This document shows positions 1 to 8,803 of a stretch of DNA of 64,000 nt, piece by piece. The notes under the pieces were generated by a model, which saw nothing but the letters and a program-made list of their open reading frames with translations, made no database searches and was not told the origin of the DNA. The translations under genes and the position numbers were made by a program. This DNA is from UBA4719 sp038249115. Its GTDB lineage: Bacteria > Actinomycetota > Actinomycetes > Actinomycetales > Dermatophilaceae. Location: assembly GCA_038249115.1 (NCBI GenBank), contig JBBRWQ010000001.1, forward strand, positions 53,626 to 117,625, read 5' to 3'. Each line of letters opens with the position of its first letter. The stretch's first letter is position 1.

Positions 1-628
1 CGACCTGCTGCTGACCCAGATCGAGAAGGCAACCGGCCTGGACGTCGGCAAGATCGGCATCGAGGCCCAGATCGAGAACGCGCTCGGCCTCACCAACATC
101 AACGCGATCGCCGCGGCGAGCCAGCGCGTCGAGACGATCATCTTCGGGCCGGCCGACTTCATGGCCTCGATCAACATGAAGAGCCTCGTGGTCGGTGAGC
201 AGCCGCAGGGCTATGACGTGGGCGATGCCTACCACTACATCCTGATGGCGATCCTGATGGCGGCGCGTGCCTATGACAAGCAGGCCATCGACGGACCGTA
301 CCTGCAGATCAAGGACATCGAGGGGTTCCGTCGGGTGGCAGGGCGGTCCGCGGCGCTCGGTTTCGACGGCAAGTGGGTCCTGCATCCTGGCCAGCTCGGA
401 CCGGCAAACGAGGTCTACAGCCCTCGCCAGAGCGACTACGACCATGCCGAGAACATCCTGGACGCCTACGACTACTTCACGTCCGAGGCTGGTGGCAAGA
501 AGGGCGCGGTCATGCTGGGCGACGAGATGATCGACGAGGCCTCGCGCAAGATGGCTCTGGTGATCTCGGCCAAGGGCAGGGCCGCTGCCATGACCCGCCA
601 GGAGAGATGGGCGAAGCCCTCCGAATGA
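1..628 (+). CDS. mcl: Malyl-CoA/beta-methylmalyl-CoA lyase, C-terminal part (HpcH/HpaI-CitE family)
   Basis: The gene runs in from outside the window; about 208 codons remain, read in the frame of base 2. The family cleaves or forms malyl-CoA-type thioesters in the cytoplasm. Visible features are the stretch FGPADFMASINMKSLVVGEQ, and then GFDGKWVLHPGQ, which is typical of CitE-like lyases near the end of the barrel (the HPxQ motif). The C-terminal LGDEMIDEASRKMA extension resembles the lyase found beside crotonyl-CoA reductase and meaA in Streptomyces, as I remember it. The acyl-CoA dehydrogenase at 2729 and the MaoC hydratase at 8924 resemble the other members of that set, so I infer the ethylmalonyl-CoA pathway rather than citrate lyase. 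The N-terminal active-site Arg and Glu lie outside the window. Confidence 0.85.
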   Translation, partial: DLLLTQIEKATGLDVGKIGIEAQIENALGLTNINAIAAASQRVETIIFGPADFMASINMKSLVVGEQPQGYDVGDAYHYILMAILMAARAYDKQAIDGPYLQIKDIEGFRRVAGRSAALGFDGKWVLHPGQLGPANEVYSPRQSDYDHAENILDAYDYFTSEAGGKKGAVMLGDEMIDEASRKMALVISAKGRAAAMTRQERWAKPSE

Positions 629-661
629 CTGGCTGACCAGCCGTTCGCGGTGGGGCGGTCC

Positions 662-1459
662 TCACCTCTGGAACCGCTCGGCGAGCCAGCTCATCTGGGC
701 TCCTGCATGAGTGGTCCAGTACTCCTGACTGTGGGCACCAGCGTCGAATGTGACTGTCGCATCAGGCAGTTCGCGGGCAAACGCCCGGTTGGCCACGATG
801 AACGGGTCGTCGCGTCCGCAGTCCAGACGCACCGGTATGCCGCGCAGCTTGCCTCGCGCCGCGAAGACGTCGTTGCGCACGAAGTCCTCGCGGTCGTCGA
901 AGGCACCGGGCGCGCTGTCGGCCGGGGACTGCCACAGCGCCGCGCTCGCGGCGACCACGCCGGCCACGCGCGTGGGTCCGAGCCTGGCTGCCATCAGCAG
1001 CGCTCCGTACCCGCCCATCGACCACCCGATCAGGCCGATGCGGTCGGTCGCGAGCCCCTTGCTGCTCAGCAGCGGCAGCAGCTCCTCAGTGACCATGCGG
1101 CCAGTGTCGATGCCGGATCTCCTTGCGTGCCAGTAGAAGTCGCCACCGTCGACCGACGCGACTGCCAAGTTTGTCGGCACAACAGTGCGCTGGATGTGAG
1201 TTGCGTCGAACGGCCAGTCGGCGTCACCGCCGTGACCGTGCAGGGCGACCACCAGCGGCTGTGGCGTCGAGCCGGTGGGTCGACGCTGCGGCCGGGCCAG
1301 GCGCCAGCGCACGTCGCGGTCCGGCCAGAACCTGGAGGAGAACGTGCCGTTCTCCATGTCGACCGAGGCTGAGTTGTCCGTGCCGGCGCCACAGGAAACG
1401 AGCCACGGGAGGGCAAAGGCGCCGGCCAGCGCCACACGGCGGGTGATGCCAGCGCTCAT
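662..1459 (-). CDS. Lipoprotein alpha/beta-hydrolase (esterase)
   Basis: 265 aa, probably exported and lipid-anchored. The N-terminus has a twin arginine (residues 7-8), a hydrophobic stretch and a lipobox LVSC with Cys at 23, so it may use Tat and then lipidation. The nucleophile elbow GWSMGG places Ser at 147. CGRDDPF (Asp about 217-218) and AHSQEYW (His 243) would complete the catalytic triad, and LHGHGG near 73-78 supplies the oxyanion region. The layout fits the esterase D/feruloyl esterase-like group; the substrate cannot be read from the sequence. It is convergent with the malyl-CoA lyase, with only about 30 bp between stop codons, and has the same direction as the RIO kinase upstream. 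Confidence 0.8.
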   Translation of the reverse strand: MSAGITRRVALAGAFALPWLVSCGAGTDNSASVDMENGTFSSRFWPDRDVRWRLARPQRRPTGSTPQPLVVALHGHGGDADWPFDATHIQRTVVPTNLAVASVDGGDFYWHARRSGIDTGRMVTEELLPLLSSKGLATDRIGLIGWSMGGYGALLMAARLGPTRVAGVVAASAALWQSPADSAPGAFDDREDFVRNDVFAARGKLRGIPVRLDCGRDDPFIVANRAFARELPDATVTFDAGAHSQEYWTTHAGAQMSWLAERFQR

Positions 1460-1478
1460 GACGGGAACCTATCGCTGT

Positions 1479-2300
1479 TCACCACCGCGACGTGGCCGCC
1501 GCCATGAAGTCACCGAAGAGCTCATCCTCATCGACATCCAGACCGCGGCTCACGAACCAGGCGCACATGTTGTGACAGTCGCGTTGCAGGAACTCAGGGC
1601 CGCGTGGGTTGCCGACGACGTCGACGATCTGCGGCCAGTCGATGATCACGAGTCGATCATCCTGGAGCAGGACGTTGTAGGGCGACAGGTCACCATGGGC
1701 CCAGCCGCGCAGGGCCAGCTCGCTCGTAGCGACGCGGAACTGTTCGAAGAGGTCGACCAGCAGTGTCGGCTCGGGGCGAGTCTGTGCCAGCCGCGGTGCT
1801 GCCTCGCCCCCCTCCCCGATGAACTCCATGAGCAGCTCGGTGCCGCTGATCTGTACCGGATACGGGACTGGCAGTCCGGCGCTCCACAGCTCGCCGAGGG
1901 CGTTGAACTCGGCAAAGGCCCACTGGCTCGAGATCATCTGTTTGCCGAACTCGGTGCGCCGTGCCATGGCGCGCATCTCGCGGCTGCGCCGGACCCTGCG
2001 ACCCTCGAGATATCCGGCGTCGCGGTGGAACATCCGATGGTCCGAGTCGCGGAACCGTTTGGCGGCCATATATGTGCTGTTCCCGGCTGTGTCGGCGGTG
2101 TGGCTGCCGGGAACCCAACGGCGCAGCACATGGACGTCGGCCTCCTTGCCGGACTTGATGATGCCCAGATCCTCGTCCACAGCGCCCAGGTCGGTGATGA
2201 CCCAGGACGGACGCGGGTTGGGACCATGTTGGGCGCCATCCCAGCTGGACCAGGTATCGCCTTCGGGTGGTCCGTCGGGAGCGGTGTCGACGGCAAACAT
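1479..2300 (-). CDS. RIO1-family serine kinase-like protein
   Basis: 273 aa with the ATG at 2300. The frame stays open upstream to 2735, but the product resembles the family only from about this Met. Kinase elements: SGKEADV (50-56, the RIO nucleotide loop), MAAKRF with the ATP-anchoring Lys81, HGDLSPYNV (202-210, catalytic Asp204 and metal-binding Asn209), and IDWPQ (Asp221, DFG equivalent). RIO kinases phosphorylate serine or act as ATPase switches, in ribosome maturation in archaea and eukaryotes; the bacterial role is poorly known. No good ribosome binding site precedes the ATG. A short ORF with an excellent one ends 73 bp upstream, so translation may depend on it. Confidence 0.82.
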   Translation of the reverse strand: MFAVDTAPDGPPEGDTWSSWDGAQHGPNPRPSWVITDLGAVDEDLGIIKSGKEADVHVLRRWVPGSHTADTAGNSTYMAAKRFRDSDHRMFHRDAGYLEGRRVRRSREMRAMARRTEFGKQMISSQWAFAEFNALGELWSAGLPVPYPVQISGTELLMEFIGEGGEAAPRLAQTRPEPTLLVDLFEQFRVATSELALRGWAHGDLSPYNVLLQDDRLVIIDWPQIVDVVGNPRGPEFLQRDCHNMCAWFVSRGLDVDEDELFGDFMAAATSRW

Positions 2301-2373
2301 GCCGTCTCGAAAGTGAGCCGTGAGAGCGGCGGGCTCTACGGATGCCTTACGTGTCGATGACTCTTCAAACTTG

Positions 2374-2463
2374 TTATGTGACCCAAATCTGCTGTGTGAC
2401 AAGGGAATCTCCAAGAAGGGGGAGGGAGTGAGCGCGGGCGGCACGCAGAGCAGTCGTTGACAT
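2374..2463 (-). CDS. Candidate 29-aa leader peptide upstream of the RIO kinase
   Basis: A short ORF starting MSTTALRAARAHSLPLLGDS and ending LVTQQIWVT. It has the best ribosome binding site in this area: AAGGAGGG at 2478-2471 (read on the minus strand), 7 nt before the ATG at 2463. It ends 73 bp before the RIO kinase start and is in another frame. I see no membrane segment and no run of one rare amino acid. It could be a regulatory leader peptide or a real small protein. The same 430-bp gap (2301-2728) holds nothing else I can name apart from presumed promoters for the divergent acyl-CoA dehydrogenase. Confidence 0.5.
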   Translation of the reverse strand: MSTTALRAARAHSLPLLGDSLVTQQIWVT

Positions 2464-2728
2464 CTCACGGCCCTCCTTGGAAAACGGGCGCGCACGGTCG
2501 GCGCGCGGTCTTCCTTTATGTTCGCGTGTTGGGCGGCGCGTTGCAACCGAGTATCTGTGCGGGTGATGGTCTGTGCGGGTCGTGGCCCGTGTGGGTGATG
2601 CCGGGCCGGGCGGCGGCTCGTGTTGGGACTCACACGGCCGATCGCTGTGCCAGGGAGGGGACGATTCGGCATACTTTCCGGTAGTCCCAGGAACCGACAC
2701 TGGCACTTATCGAGGGCGGCATACCGCG

Positions 2729-3928
2729 ATGGCACGACTGCAGCACACCGAAGGCCTGACCGACGAGCAGACCGAGCTGCTCAAGCTGGTGCGCCAGTTC
2801 GTGGACGAGCAGATCATTCCTGCGGCCATGGAGCTCGAGCGCAAGGACGAGTACCCGGCCCAGATCGTCGAGGGCATGAAGGAGATGGGGATCTTCGGAC
2901 TGATGATCCCCGAGGAGTACGGCGGCCTGGGCGAGTCGCTGCTGACCTACGCCCTGTGCGTGGAGGAGATCGCTCGCGGCTGGATGAGCATCAGCGGCAT
3001 CATCAACACGCACTTCATCGTCGCCTACATGCTGATCCAGCACGGCACGGAGGAGCAGAAGAAGCGCTACCTGCCTCGGATGGCGACCGGTGAGGTCCGC
3101 GGAGCATTCTCGATGTCCGAGCCGGGCTGTGGTTCTGACGTCGCGGCGATCACGTCGAAGGCTGTGCAGACCGGTGACGGCGAATGGACCGTCAACGGTC
3201 AGAAGATGTGGCTGACCAACGGTGGGAGCTCGAATCTCGTTGCCGTGCTTGTGAAGACGGACACCGGGGCAGACTCGGTGTACAAGAACATGACAGCGTT
3301 CCTGATCGACAAGGAGCCCGGTTTCGGCGAGGTCGAACCTGGGCTGACCGTGCCCGGCAAGATCGAGAAGATGGGCTACAAGGGCGTCGACACGACCGAG
3401 CTCATTCTTGACGGCTACCGCTCGACGACGGACCAGATCCTCGGCGGAGAACCGGGCAAGGGCTTTTACCAGATGATGGATGGCGTCGAGGTGGGCCGGG
3501 TCAACGTCGCCGCCCGCGCCTGCGGTGTGGCATTGCGAGCGTTCGAGCTGGCCATCGCCTACGCCCAGCAGCGTGAGACCTTCGGCAAGAAGATCGCCGA
3601 GCACCAGGCGGTGATGTTCCGCCTGGCCGAGATGGCCACCAAGATCGAGGCCGGTCACCAGATGATGGTCAGGGCCGCGCGACAGAAGGACTCCGGCGAG
3701 CGCAACGACCTTGAGTCCGGCATGGCCAAGCTCCTGGCCTCCGAGTACTGCGCCGAGGTGGTCACGGACTCGTTCCGGATCCACGGGGGCTACGGGTACT
3801 CCAAGGAGTACGAGATCGAGCGGCTCTATCGCGAGGCGCCGATGCTGCTCATCGGTGAGGGCACGGCCGACATCCAGCGGATGATCATCGGTCGCAGGCT
3901 GCTGGAGGACTACAAACTCAAGGGCTGA
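2729..3928 (+). CDS. Acyl-CoA dehydrogenase, probably methylsuccinyl-CoA dehydrogenase-like
   Basis: 399 aa flavoprotein that oxidises an acyl-CoA to the 2,3-enoyl-CoA. The start is ATG 2729 (MARLQHTEGLTDEQ), where similarity to the family begins; the open frame upstream is uninformative. FSMSEPGCGSD (127-137) is the first acyl-CoA dehydrogenase signature. Near the C-terminus GGYGYSKEYEIERLYREAP carries Glu360, in the position of the catalytic base of short-chain enzymes. Length is normal for the family. Similarity in memory to the enzyme in Streptomyces crotonyl-CoA reductase clusters, together with the lyase at 1 and hydratase at 8924, suggests methylsuccinyl-CoA as substrate. A generic branched-chain acyl-CoA dehydrogenase remains possible. 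Confidence 0.87.
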   Translation: MARLQHTEGLTDEQTELLKLVRQFVDEQIIPAAMELERKDEYPAQIVEGMKEMGIFGLMIPEEYGGLGESLLTYALCVEEIARGWMSISGIINTHFIVAYMLIQHGTEEQKKRYLPRMATGEVRGAFSMSEPGCGSDVAAITSKAVQTGDGEWTVNGQKMWLTNGGSSNLVAVLVKTDTGADSVYKNMTAFLIDKEPGFGEVEPGLTVPGKIEKMGYKGVDTTELILDGYRSTTDQILGGEPGKGFYQMMDGVEVGRVNVAARACGVALRAFELAIAYAQQRETFGKKIAEHQAVMFRLAEMATKIEAGHQMMVRAARQKDSGERNDLESGMAKLLASEYCAEVVTDSFRIHGGYGYSKEYEIERLYREAPMLLIGEGTADIQRMIIGRRLLEDYKLKG

Positions 3929-4029
3929 AACCGGTCGGACACCCCGCATGGACCCTTTCCCGCCATCCCGGGACCGATAAATATGCCGTGGTGGTGTTCG
4001 GGGGCCGGTGGGTGGGTGAGAATGAACCC

Positions 4030-4539
4030 ATGAGCTCTCAACCAATGTCAGGGCGAGCGCGGGTCCCGATCGGTGGGCTCACGCTCGACTACCCGAGGTC
4101 GCTCGGTACCTACGACAAGTACGCCGATGCGCAGAAGGCGGTTGACTACCTCTCCGACCACGAGTTCGCCGTCGAGAACTGCATGATCGTCGGCACCGAT
4201 CTGAAGCAGGTCGAGCGGGTGACCGGGCGGTTGACACGGGGGCGGGTTGTCTGGGCGGGCGCATTGTCGGGAATGTGGATGGGGCTGTTCGTCGGGCTCA
4301 TTTTCGCGATGTTCGACCAGAACAGCACCACAGCGACGGTTCTGGTGACTGTGGCGTTCGGCGCGGTCTTCGGTGTCGTGTGGGCATTCATCGGCTATGC
4401 CGCGACCAAGGGCCGGCGCGACTTCACGTCCGTGAGCCAGGTGGTGGCAACGCGCTACGAGGTGCTTGTGGAGCACAAGTTCGCCGAACAGGCTCGTGCC
4501 TTGCTCACCAACATGCCGGGCCAGATTCTCACGGCCTAG
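4030..4539 (+). CDS. General-stress-protein-17M-like membrane protein (YflT domain)
   Basis: 169 aa, start ATG 4030. The N-terminal half has the YflT/GSP17M-type fold signature: a short beta segment, LGTYDKYADAQKAVDYLSDH, then an aspartate-rich VGTDLKQVERVTGRL. It is followed by two glycine/alanine-rich membrane segments (about 75-98 and 103-125), of the kind that often gets labelled magnesium transporter by mistake. The C-terminal soluble tail RYEVLVEHKFAEQARALL repeats the beta-alpha pattern. The function of the family is unknown; it is stress-linked in Bacillus. Its TAG stop shares the CTAG with the stop of the convergent pepP. Confidence 0.72.
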   Translation: MSSQPMSGRARVPIGGLTLDYPRSLGTYDKYADAQKAVDYLSDHEFAVENCMIVGTDLKQVERVTGRLTRGRVVWAGALSGMWMGLFVGLIFAMFDQNSTTATVLVTVAFGAVFGVVWAFIGYAATKGRRDFTSVSQVVATRYEVLVEHKFAEQARALLTNMPGQILTA

Positions 4540-6050
4540 TCGGACGGGCCCGCAGCCATGCGGGCGCACCAGGCCTCGACGTCGGTGGACGTTCGCGGGA
4601 TGGCCCTGGACAAGTTCTCGCAGCCCTCTGGGGTGACCAGGATGTCGTCCTCGATCCGTACCCCGATGCCGCGCAGCTCCTCTGGGACCAACAGGTCGTC
4701 GGCCTTGAAGTAGAGGCCGGGCTCAACGGTGAGAATCATCCCTGGGACAAGCTCGGCGTCCACGTACTCCGCGCGAAGGGCCAGCGCGCAGTCATGAACG
4801 TCTAGACCCAGATGGTGGCTGGTGCCGTGGACCATCCAGCGGCGGTGGTATTGACCGTGCTCCTTGTCGAGCGTGTTCTCGACGTCCACACCATCGGGCA
4901 GGAGGCCCCACGCGTGCAGATACTCGGCGATGACCCGGATCGCGGCCTCGTGGACGTCGGAGAACTTTGCGCCCGGCTTGACCGCGGCGATCCCGGCTTC
5001 CTGCGCGGCGTATACGGCCTCGTAGACCCTGCGCTGAACGTCACTGAAGTGACCATTGATCGGCAGCGTGCGAGTCACGTCAGCGGTGAAGAGTGAATCG
5101 ACCTCGACTCCTGCATCGAGCAGCAGCAGGTCACCGTCGGTGAAGTCACCGGTGTTCTTGATCCAGTGCAAGGTGTTGGCGTGATCTCCGGACGCGCAGA
5201 TCGAGTCATATCCGACGCCGTTGCCCTGGTGGCGGGCGTGGAGACCGAAGACTCCCTCAACCCAGCGTTCGCCGCGGCCTCGTTTGAGCGCCTCTGGCAG
5301 AGCTGCGGCGACAGCGTCGAAGCCTCTGGCTGTCGCGTCGACCGCCTGATGCATCTGCTGAATCTCCCACTCGTCCTTGACGAGCCGAAGTGTGGAGAGG
5401 AAGTGGGCCAGCTCGTCATCGGCCTCGATCAGGGCTTGCGACTCGCTCGACTCGTCCGTCTCGGCGGCTCCGGCACGGATGGTGTCCACGGCAGTCGTGA
5501 GGTCCCGGTCGGCGTCGCGAACGATCCGGACCACGGTTGCGCCGATGTCTTGGCCCACCGCGTCCGTGAAGTCGTCGATGTGGCGTGCGGACAGGGCGAA
5601 CTCTGCCTCGATGTCCGCCAGGCCGGGGCGGGCGCCAACCCAGAACTCGCCATAGCGGGAGTCCCCGAAGAACTCCTCAGTGTCACGCCCGGCCAAGGGG
5701 CGGAAGTACAGGATCGACTCGTGCGAGCCGTCCGCGGTCGGTTCCAGGACCAGGACGGCGTCGGGCTCACGATCGCTGCCGAAGCCGGTCAGGTGAGCGA
5801 AGGCACTGTGCGGGCGAAAGACGTAGTCGCAGTCGTTGCTGCGGACCTTCAGACCACCGGCCGGTATGACGAGCCGCTCGCCCGGGAAAGCGGCCGAGAC
5901 CACGGCACGGCGTTTTGCGGCATACGGGGTCGCCTCTGCCTGGGCGCGTCTGGCGCTGGAACGGGGAGCCCATCCAGTGGCCACGAAGGCACGGAACTGC
6001 TCGGTGGTGGGGCGACCACGGCTCTCTGACTTTCGCTGTTCTTCGCTCAC
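4536..6050 (-). CDS. pepP: Xaa-Pro aminopeptidase (peptidase M24B)
   Basis: 504 aa, cytoplasmic, removes the N-terminal residue next to proline. The C-terminal creatinase-type domain shows all five metal ligands: Asp312 (LLLLDAG), Asp324 (FTADVTRT), His413 (HGTSHHLGLDVHD), Glu443 (TVEPGLY) and Glu467 (VRIEDDI). The N-terminal domain (about 1-220) is the usual AMP_N domain with GSDREPDAVLVLEP. Two GTG codons, at 6056 and 6050, are possible starts; neither has a clear Shine-Dalgarno. The frame is open further upstream but without family similarity. Divergent from thrE. Confidence 0.9.
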   Translation of the reverse strand: MSEEQRKSESRGRPTTEQFRAFVATGWAPRSSARRAQAEATPYAAKRRAVVSAAFPGERLVIPAGGLKVRSNDCDYVFRPHSAFAHLTGFGSDREPDAVLVLEPTADGSHESILYFRPLAGRDTEEFFGDSRYGEFWVGARPGLADIEAEFALSARHIDDFTDAVGQDIGATVVRIVRDADRDLTTAVDTIRAGAAETDESSESQALIEADDELAHFLSTLRLVKDEWEIQQMHQAVDATARGFDAVAAALPEALKRGRGERWVEGVFGLHARHQGNGVGYDSICASGDHANTLHWIKNTGDFTDGDLLLLDAGVEVDSLFTADVTRTLPINGHFSDVQRRVYEAVYAAQEAGIAAVKPGAKFSDVHEAAIRVIAEYLHAWGLLPDGVDVENTLDKEHGQYHRRWMVHGTSHHLGLDVHDCALALRAEYVDAELVPGMILTVEPGLYFKADDLLVPEELRGIGVRIEDDILVTPEGCENLSRAIPRTSTDVEAWCARMAAGPSD

Positions 6051-6247
6051 AGGCACATGGTGCCACGGTGCAACGGATCCTGTGTCACCGCTCTGCACTC
6101 GATCCCGGTGCGCTGAGAGTCCGGGCTTGGTGATCCAGCTTCGTTCGTTGGCAGCGGTCCAGTGAAGTCGGGGTGTCACAGAAGACCAGGCAATGAGGAC
6201 GAGTTGATCCAGCCGCCGGGTGCCGTCACAGTTGGCCGGTGCCCCCG

Positions 6248-7696
6248 ATGAGTCCTGCCCCACGCCCACCGCGTTCCCGCCTAGCAGGCAGGTCGTTGCG
6301 TGACCGGGCCGGGCGCGCGGTTCGGGACAGCGACATACCCAGTGACCTGGTCGTCCTCTGGCAGGGGAACGACGGGGTGGACCAGCGCACCGCGCGGGCT
6401 GTCATCGACCTTGCCATGCGGGTCGGTGAGACGTTGTTGTCCACCGGAGCCTCGGCCTCCGACGTGGTTGCGACGGCACTTCGGCTGACCTACGCCTACG
6501 GCCTTCGCTCGGTTCATATAGAGGTGACCTTCACCTCCATCTCGGTGTCGTACCACCGTGGTCCGGATGCCGACCCGATGACCGTGATGCGCGGAATCAA
6601 AGTGCGCTCAACCGACCTGACCCGTCTGGAGCGACTCCAGACGCTCGTGCGGGACATTGCCGAGGAGGGAGTCGAGATCGACGTGGCGCGGTCGCGCTTC
6701 GACGCCCTGATCCAGGCCCCACACCCCTATCGGCGATGGGTGGTGACCGCTTCGCTGGCCGGGTTGGCGGCCGCCGCGGCAGCACTCCTCGGTGGCTCCT
6801 GGCGGATCATGCTTCTGAGCTTCGTGTCGACTGCTGTCACTGACCGGGTGCAGCACTGGCTGGCCCGTCGGGGGATTGCGGCTTTCTTCACCCAGGCGGT
6901 AGGCGGCGCCATTCCGACCGGCGTGGCGGTGGCTCTGCTCGCTGCCTCCTCGGCTGGGGTGCCCGGGTTGCAGGGGATCTCGCCGTCCCTGGTCGTAGCC
7001 TCAGGCATCGTGGTGCTGCTCGCAGGCTTGTCCGTCGTCGGTTCGGCGCAGGACGCTATTGACGGTTACTACGTCACAGCAGGCGCGCGGGTCTTCGAGG
7101 TTCTGGTGCTGACTCTCGGGATCGTGGTCGGCATCGCTACCGTCTTGGCGATCGCCCGGAGGTCCGGGGTCTCGATGCGGCTGACCGCCGATACGCAGTT
7201 GTCCGCCAACACCGTGGTGCAGGTTCTTGCCGCGATGGTGGTGTCAGGGATGTTTGCCGCATCGGCCTACGCGGGCGGGCGCGCCGTCGTCTACTCCACG
7301 GTCACCGGAGGGCTTGGGTGGCTGGTCTACCTTGCCGCGACCGGCGTCGCCATGGGGCCTGTGGCGGCCAGCTCCCTGGCCGCGCTGGCCGCAGGTTTGT
7401 TGTCACAGGTGGTGGCCAGCCGGCTGCGGGTCCCGGCACTTGCGCTGAGTATGGCCGCCATCGTGCCGTTGTTGCCGGGTCTGATGGTCTACCGCGGCCT
7501 CTTCGAGATCGTCCAGCGCGCCCCGGGCGAAGGGTTGAGCACCGGCCTGACCACGCTGCTCGGAGCGGCAGGCGTCGGGATGGGCCTGGCGGCCGGCGTC
7601 AGCATGGGCACGTTCCTGGCCCGACCCCTGCGGGCGGAGCTCGATCGTGGACAGATACGCGCGCTGCGACGCTCAGCTGGCGACGCCCGCGAATAG
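6248..7696 (+). CDS. thrE: Threonine/serine exporter, ThrE family
   Basis: About 482 aa inner-membrane protein. The soluble N-terminal part (DLAMRVGETLLSTGASASDV and the HIEVTFTSISVSYHRG region) is the ThrE N-domain. From about residue 155 there are roughly ten hydrophobic segments, arranged as the two ThrE membrane domains (PF06738 then PF12821-like). In Corynebacterium ThrE exports threonine and serine with the proton gradient. Start is ATG 6248; an in-frame GTG at 6239 is also possible, and neither has a clear ribosome binding site. No regulator is adjacent. Confidence 0.87.
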   Translation: MSPAPRPPRSRLAGRSLRDRAGRAVRDSDIPSDLVVLWQGNDGVDQRTARAVIDLAMRVGETLLSTGASASDVVATALRLTYAYGLRSVHIEVTFTSISVSYHRGPDADPMTVMRGIKVRSTDLTRLERLQTLVRDIAEEGVEIDVARSRFDALIQAPHPYRRWVVTASLAGLAAAAAALLGGSWRIMLLSFVSTAVTDRVQHWLARRGIAAFFTQAVGGAIPTGVAVALLAASSAGVPGLQGISPSLVVASGIVVLLAGLSVVGSAQDAIDGYYVTAGARVFEVLVLTLGIVVGIATVLAIARRSGVSMRLTADTQLSANTVVQVLAAMVVSGMFAASAYAGGRAVVYSTVTGGLGWLVYLAATGVAMGPVAASSLAALAAGLLSQVVASRLRVPALALSMAAIVPLLPGLMVYRGLFEIVQRAPGEGLSTGLTTLLGAAGVGMGLAAGVSMGTFLARPLRAELDRGQIRALRRSAGDARE

Positions 7697-7707
7697 ACGA
7701 CCTCGGG

Positions 7708-7773
7708 ATAGCGCAGGCTCGTCATTGATAGCGCAGCCACGCGGGTGCTCCATCAATGACGGACCTGCGCTAT
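7708..7773. repeat. 66-bp palindromic repeat, left copy
   Basis: Arms 7708-7729 and 7752-7773 (ATAGCGCAGG... and ...CCTGCGCTAT) can form a long hairpin around a 22-nt GC-rich loop. The left arm has two mismatches to the right arm (GGCTC versus GGTCC). About 61 of 66 bases match the copy at 8804, including the asymmetric loop, so the two copies are direct repeats of a palindrome. Confidence 0.9.
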
Positions 7774-7789
7774 GTAGCCAAGTCCGCAT

Positions 7790-8744
7790 TCAGCTGGCCC
7801 GCCGACCTGAGGCCCGGGCAAGCGCCAGCCGGAGTAGACGTTCAACCGTTGCCGGTCGGGACAGGTCGGCCCACGTCAGCCGCACGAACTCGTAGCCGAG
7901 CGCGCGAAGCCGGTCCTCACGGGACTTCTCGGCTGCCAGCGCCTCACGCCCGTTGGCGTCGGCAGCTCGCCTTACATGAATTCAGCATCAGCCCGTCGAA
8001 CTCGATGATGAGCCGCTCGCGTTCCAGCAAGAAGTCGACCCGTCCGACCAGCCTGCCGTGCTGGTCGCGGATCTCGACCTGGGGCGTGGGCTGGAAGCCA
8101 ATGGTGTTGAGCAACAGACGAGTTCGTGACTCGCCGACCGACTCGGACCTCGCATCTGCCAACCGCACAGCCTGTCGCGCCTGGCTCACATCACGATGTC
8201 CTGAGAGCTTGCTCAGCCAGGTCTGGAGGTCGTCGGCTGTCGTCCGGCCGTTGGCAAGGGCCGCGTCAGCCGCGACGACCCCCGTCTCGATGCCACAGGT
8301 CATTGCGGCACCCAGGATGGCAAGAGCAGGAGTCACGCAGGGTGTGCGGCCGATCAGGAGACCAGCGCCTGGGGCGTATGCCGTGTGGATGGAGAGCCCG
8401 CGACGACGTCGACTCAACGAGTCGGCTGCCCGCGCCACGTGGATCTGGTCCAGCGGCGCGCCATAGACGGGCAACGACATCAGCGTCAGCGCCGAGTAGT
8501 GGCTGGCGTAGACCCGGCCATCGAACGTCCGCACCACGGCGCGGGTCGCCATCTCGTGCCGGCGTTCGGGTGAGGCAGCCTCGTAACTGGGGCGGTCGAC
8601 ATACGCGCTGGGCCCCACTCGAAGGGCCTGGCCGCTGCGCACGAGCTGGCTCAGGGACTCTCGGTGGTAGCCGCAGTCGTACGCGTCATGTGCTGTGAAG
8701 GCGCCGAAGTGTGCCGCGCTGAGCGTGGCAAGGAGGTCGTTCAT
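7790..8744 (-). pseudogene. AbiEi-type wHTH + DUF559 (Vsr-like) endonuclease, frameshifted
   Basis: From ATG 8744 the frame encodes 266 aa: an N-terminal winged-helix AbiEi-like domain (about 1-50: LLATLSAAHFGAFTAHDAYD, then VGPSAYVDR), a middle region, then a PD-(D/E)XK nuclease core of DUF559/Vsr type. Core residues visible are ESVGESRTR (Glu205), GRVDFLL (Asp237) and LIIEFDG (Glu248). Just after this, near 7975-7990, the frame shifts. The expected family C-terminus (AADANGREALAAEKSREDRL, then RALGYEFVRLTWADL) continues in another frame to the TGA at 7790. The break sits around an EcoRI-like GAATTC. It may be a recent pseudogene, programmed frameshifting or a sequence error. No Shine-Dalgarno precedes the ATG. 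Confidence 0.8.
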
Positions 8745-8803
8745 GGTGGAGACAGCATGGCCGGATTGACGCGGCCTCGGCTGCGACCCTGTGGATAAGT
8801 CAG

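Noticed and set aside
2630..4045. 471-codon minus-strand frame over the acyl-CoA dehydrogenase
   Set aside because: Shadow frame of a clear gene; its product is His/Leu/Val-rich with no domain.
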